Shown piece by piece: positions 62,783 through 64,000 of a stretch of DNA of 64,000 bases; position 1 is the stretch's first letter; every line of letters begins with the position of its first letter. Location: assembly GCF_000270305.1 (NCBI RefSeq), contig NC_015737.1, positions 2,666,501 through 2,730,500 of the forward strand, given 5' to 3'. The notes beneath the pieces are model-generated. The model had not been told where the DNA came from, did no database searches, and saw nothing but the letters and a program-made list of their open reading frames with translations. A program made the translations under genes and the position numbers. The stretch comes from Clostridium sp. SY8519. Its GTDB lineage: Bacteria; Bacillota; Clostridia; Lachnospirales; Lachnospiraceae.

Positions 62783-63272
62783 CGTCTCTTTCTCTATCAG
62801 CAAATGTTTTGCTGAACATTTCAATCATATATCCGGGTTCTTCATCAACTCCTTCACGACTGACTTTTGTGATGGTTTCTGACTCCAGAGTCATTCTCTC
62901 TTCGTCATCTTTTTCACGGTCTGCATGCGTTAGGGTTTCACCCTCAAAAACAAGCGTCCCCTCAGTGGAACAACCACGATGAAGATGACTCTCTGTCTGT
63001 AAATTCATGGCACAGGCGCTCTCATCATCTGATTCACGCTGTTCTCTTGTTTTGGTCATCATCTCTAGACAATAACCAGGCTCCTCATCATCTCGTTCAC
63101 GTTGCGCCTCAGTCTTCGAAAAGAGCTCCCGGTTACGAAGTGAACCTGCCTCGATGAAAGGTCTCCCGTTCAGCATATTCATGTCTGTGTGATAGTCGTA
63201 ACGAAACAGCTTCTTTGGAGAATTCGCTCCATGTTCACGTTCTGTTTCTTTTGTGAGTAATAGTGGTCTCAA
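62754..63272 (-). CDS. Multi-core graspetide precursor peptide (172 aa)
   Basis: GAGGAG is 5 nt before ATG 63272. Residues 1-50 form a leader-like part (MRPLLLTKETEREHG, MLNGRPFIEAGS). From residue 51 a unit of about 20 residues repeats: FSKTEAQRERDDEEPGY (51-67), TKTREQRESDDE (73-84), a degenerate copy at 93-105, TLTHADREKDDEE (113-125), TITKVSREGVDEEPGY (133-148) and SKTFADRERDDEE (154-166). The consensus (S/T)xTxxxRExDDEE supplies hydroxyl donors and acidic acceptors for omega-ester links. The overlapping ATP-grasp ligase gene makes the precursor assignment strong. No exporter or protease is seen within the window. Confidence 0.85.
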   Translation of the reverse strand: MRPLLLTKETEREHGANSPKKLFRYDYHTDMNMLNGRPFIEAGSLRNRELFSKTEAQRERDDEEPGYCLEMMTKTREQRESDDESACAMNLQTESHLHRGCSTEGTLVFEGETLTHADREKDDEERMTLESETITKVSREGVDEEPGYMIEMFSKTFADRERDDEEDSYYNQ

Positions 63273-63313
63273 ATAATATCTCCTCGTAATTCAGAATATA
63301 TGGTTTAGTTCTG

Positions 63314-63715
63314 TCAGCACTTCGGCTCGATCTTCGGCTTAAAGGGCACAATCTTTGATTCTGTTTCAAGAGTTCCCGGTTTTAATCCCATCAGATCTTC
63401 CATGTCTCTTGAATTAAGGCAAATACCAGCATCATAGAAAGCTCTCTTAAGCTCTACTGCATTCAGATAACCTCTGTCAAAAAGAACATCTACAGCCCCT
63501 TGAAAAATAGTATTGCTGAGACTGCCTAAAACGTCTCCTGGCTCGTGCGTTCTATTTCCCCATGCCTCTCTTACAGGAATCGTCAAGTTTTCTATTTTCT
63601 CCTGCATATCCTCCAGATCAGCACTGACAACATCATTAATATCAGAATAGATTCCCATGGGTAGAGTGAGTCGAAGAGCTGGAAAGTTGACATAGTTCAG
63701 AAGGATTTCATACAT
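63314..63715 (-). CDS. Unknown small protein upstream of the graspetide precursor
   Basis: 133 aa from ATG 63715 (AGGAAA just upstream; an in-frame start 20 codons earlier overlaps the previous gene). Sequence features are MYEILLNYVNFPALRLTLPM, a helical middle (ADLEDMQEKIENLTIPVREA) and a C-terminal part (DVLFDRGYLNAVELKRAFYD, GLKPGTLETES). I do not recognise it. Being 41 nt before the precursor gene in the same direction, it belongs to the operon or lies just before it. Confidence 0.6.
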   Translation of the reverse strand: MYEILLNYVNFPALRLTLPMGIYSDINDVVSADLEDMQEKIENLTIPVREAWGNRTHEPGDVLGSLSNTIFQGAVDVLFDRGYLNAVELKRAFYDAGICLNSRDMEDLMGLKPGTLETESKIVPFKPKIEPKC

Positions 63716-63752
63716 TTTCCTTATGAAAAGACTTATGCTCTTCGGCAAACAT

Positions 63753-63938
63753 TCAGATATTGTTGTTCTTCTCAAATAAACTTAATTGCTGTAATTCGTT
63801 ATCCGTGGCGATATCAGATTCCAGGATGTGTGTGCTAGTAATAACACTTCCCGGATACATGATGTACTCTATTCCGCTTGCCACAGCCATTTCCTGGGCT
63901 GCCTCTTTCTTTGCCTTCACCACCTCATCATCTATCAT
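63753..63938 (-). CDS. Unknown 61-aa protein with a beta-clamp-like QLSLF tail
   Basis: ATG 63938 with AGGA 7 nt upstream. A Lys/Glu-rich helix (DDEVVKAKKEAAQEMAVASG) is followed by IEYIMYPGSVITSTHILE and the tail NELQQLSLFEKNN. QLSLF matches the consensus by which proteins bind the DNA polymerase beta clamp; in such a short protein it could be chance. It is 37 nt upstream of the 133-aa gene. The promoter lies beyond or at the window edge. Confidence 0.55.
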   Translation of the reverse strand: MIDDEVVKAKKEAAQEMAVASGIEYIMYPGSVITSTHILESDIATDNELQQLSLFEKNNNI

Positions 63939-64000
63939 GTTGTGGTCCTATGTCAAGATTTAGCGCAAGTTAAAATGAGAAATTTATCCTTATCTTAACT

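Overview
The window looks like a chromosomal segment of a mesophilic, anaerobic Gram-positive member of the class Clostridia, most likely a gut Lachnospiraceae-like organism. The evidence is moderate GC in the core genes, strong AGGAGG-type ribosome binding sites, TTG and GTG starts, TTGACA/TATAAT promoters, a dgt-dnaG-rpoD-trmK macromolecular synthesis operon, NrdR, YqeG and many IS families. Nearly all core genes read leftward (minus strand). The exceptions are a tRNA-Leu, a MerR regulator and a PHP phosphatase.

1-12.7 kb is housekeeping: the prfC end, deoB, rpsU, alaS, a punA/mtaD-like/rnhA purine-salvage operon, a Cas4-nuclease/XPD helicase fusion with a DUF5685-like partner, and RNase P RNA. 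12.8-21.8 kb carries a nucleoside kinase, trmK, rpoD, dnaG, dgt, a small Ser/Thr kinase and two acetyltransferase-like proteins. 21.9-22.3 kb has two divergent tRNA-Leu genes. 22.3-29.9 kb is a MerR-linked catabolic operon: an HcnABC-like FAD/Fe-S amine or imino-acid dehydrogenase, an amino-acid permease, a PII protein and an ornithine-cyclodeaminase-like protein. A MerR-type operator sits in front of it. A cytidylate-kinase-like gene and a protein of unknown function follow.

31.8-39.5 kb is an AT-rich acquired block bounded by IS3 and IS256 elements. It holds a compact RiPP locus: a 41-codon Cys-rich precursor peptide too short for routine gene calling, an RRE/SPASM radical SAM maturase, a second radical SAM enzyme without SPASM cysteines, and an HTH regulator with its own operator. 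No transporter or protease is present.

39.6-53.7 kb returns to core genes: purB, purC, the glycolytic run gapA-pgk-tpiA-gpmI, a PHP phosphatase, a secreted GH25 lysozyme, efp, rpiB, yqeG, nrdR and ychF.

53.7 kb to the right edge is an integrative island beside ychF. It has three 9-bp repeats, a tyrosine integrase and an excisionase-like gene. It then has an uncharacterised two-gene membrane module (814 + 278 aa), an internally deleted IS66 element, and a second RiPP locus of the graspetide type. That locus has a 172-aa precursor with about six tandem 20-residue (S/T)xTxxxRExDDEE units, overlapped by an ATP-grasp ligase gene and followed by a three-helix membrane protein. Two small unknown genes precede the precursor. 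The island continues beyond the window.

The two RiPP loci and the membrane module are the parts most likely to be undescribed. All family assignments come from reading motifs; no database search was possible.
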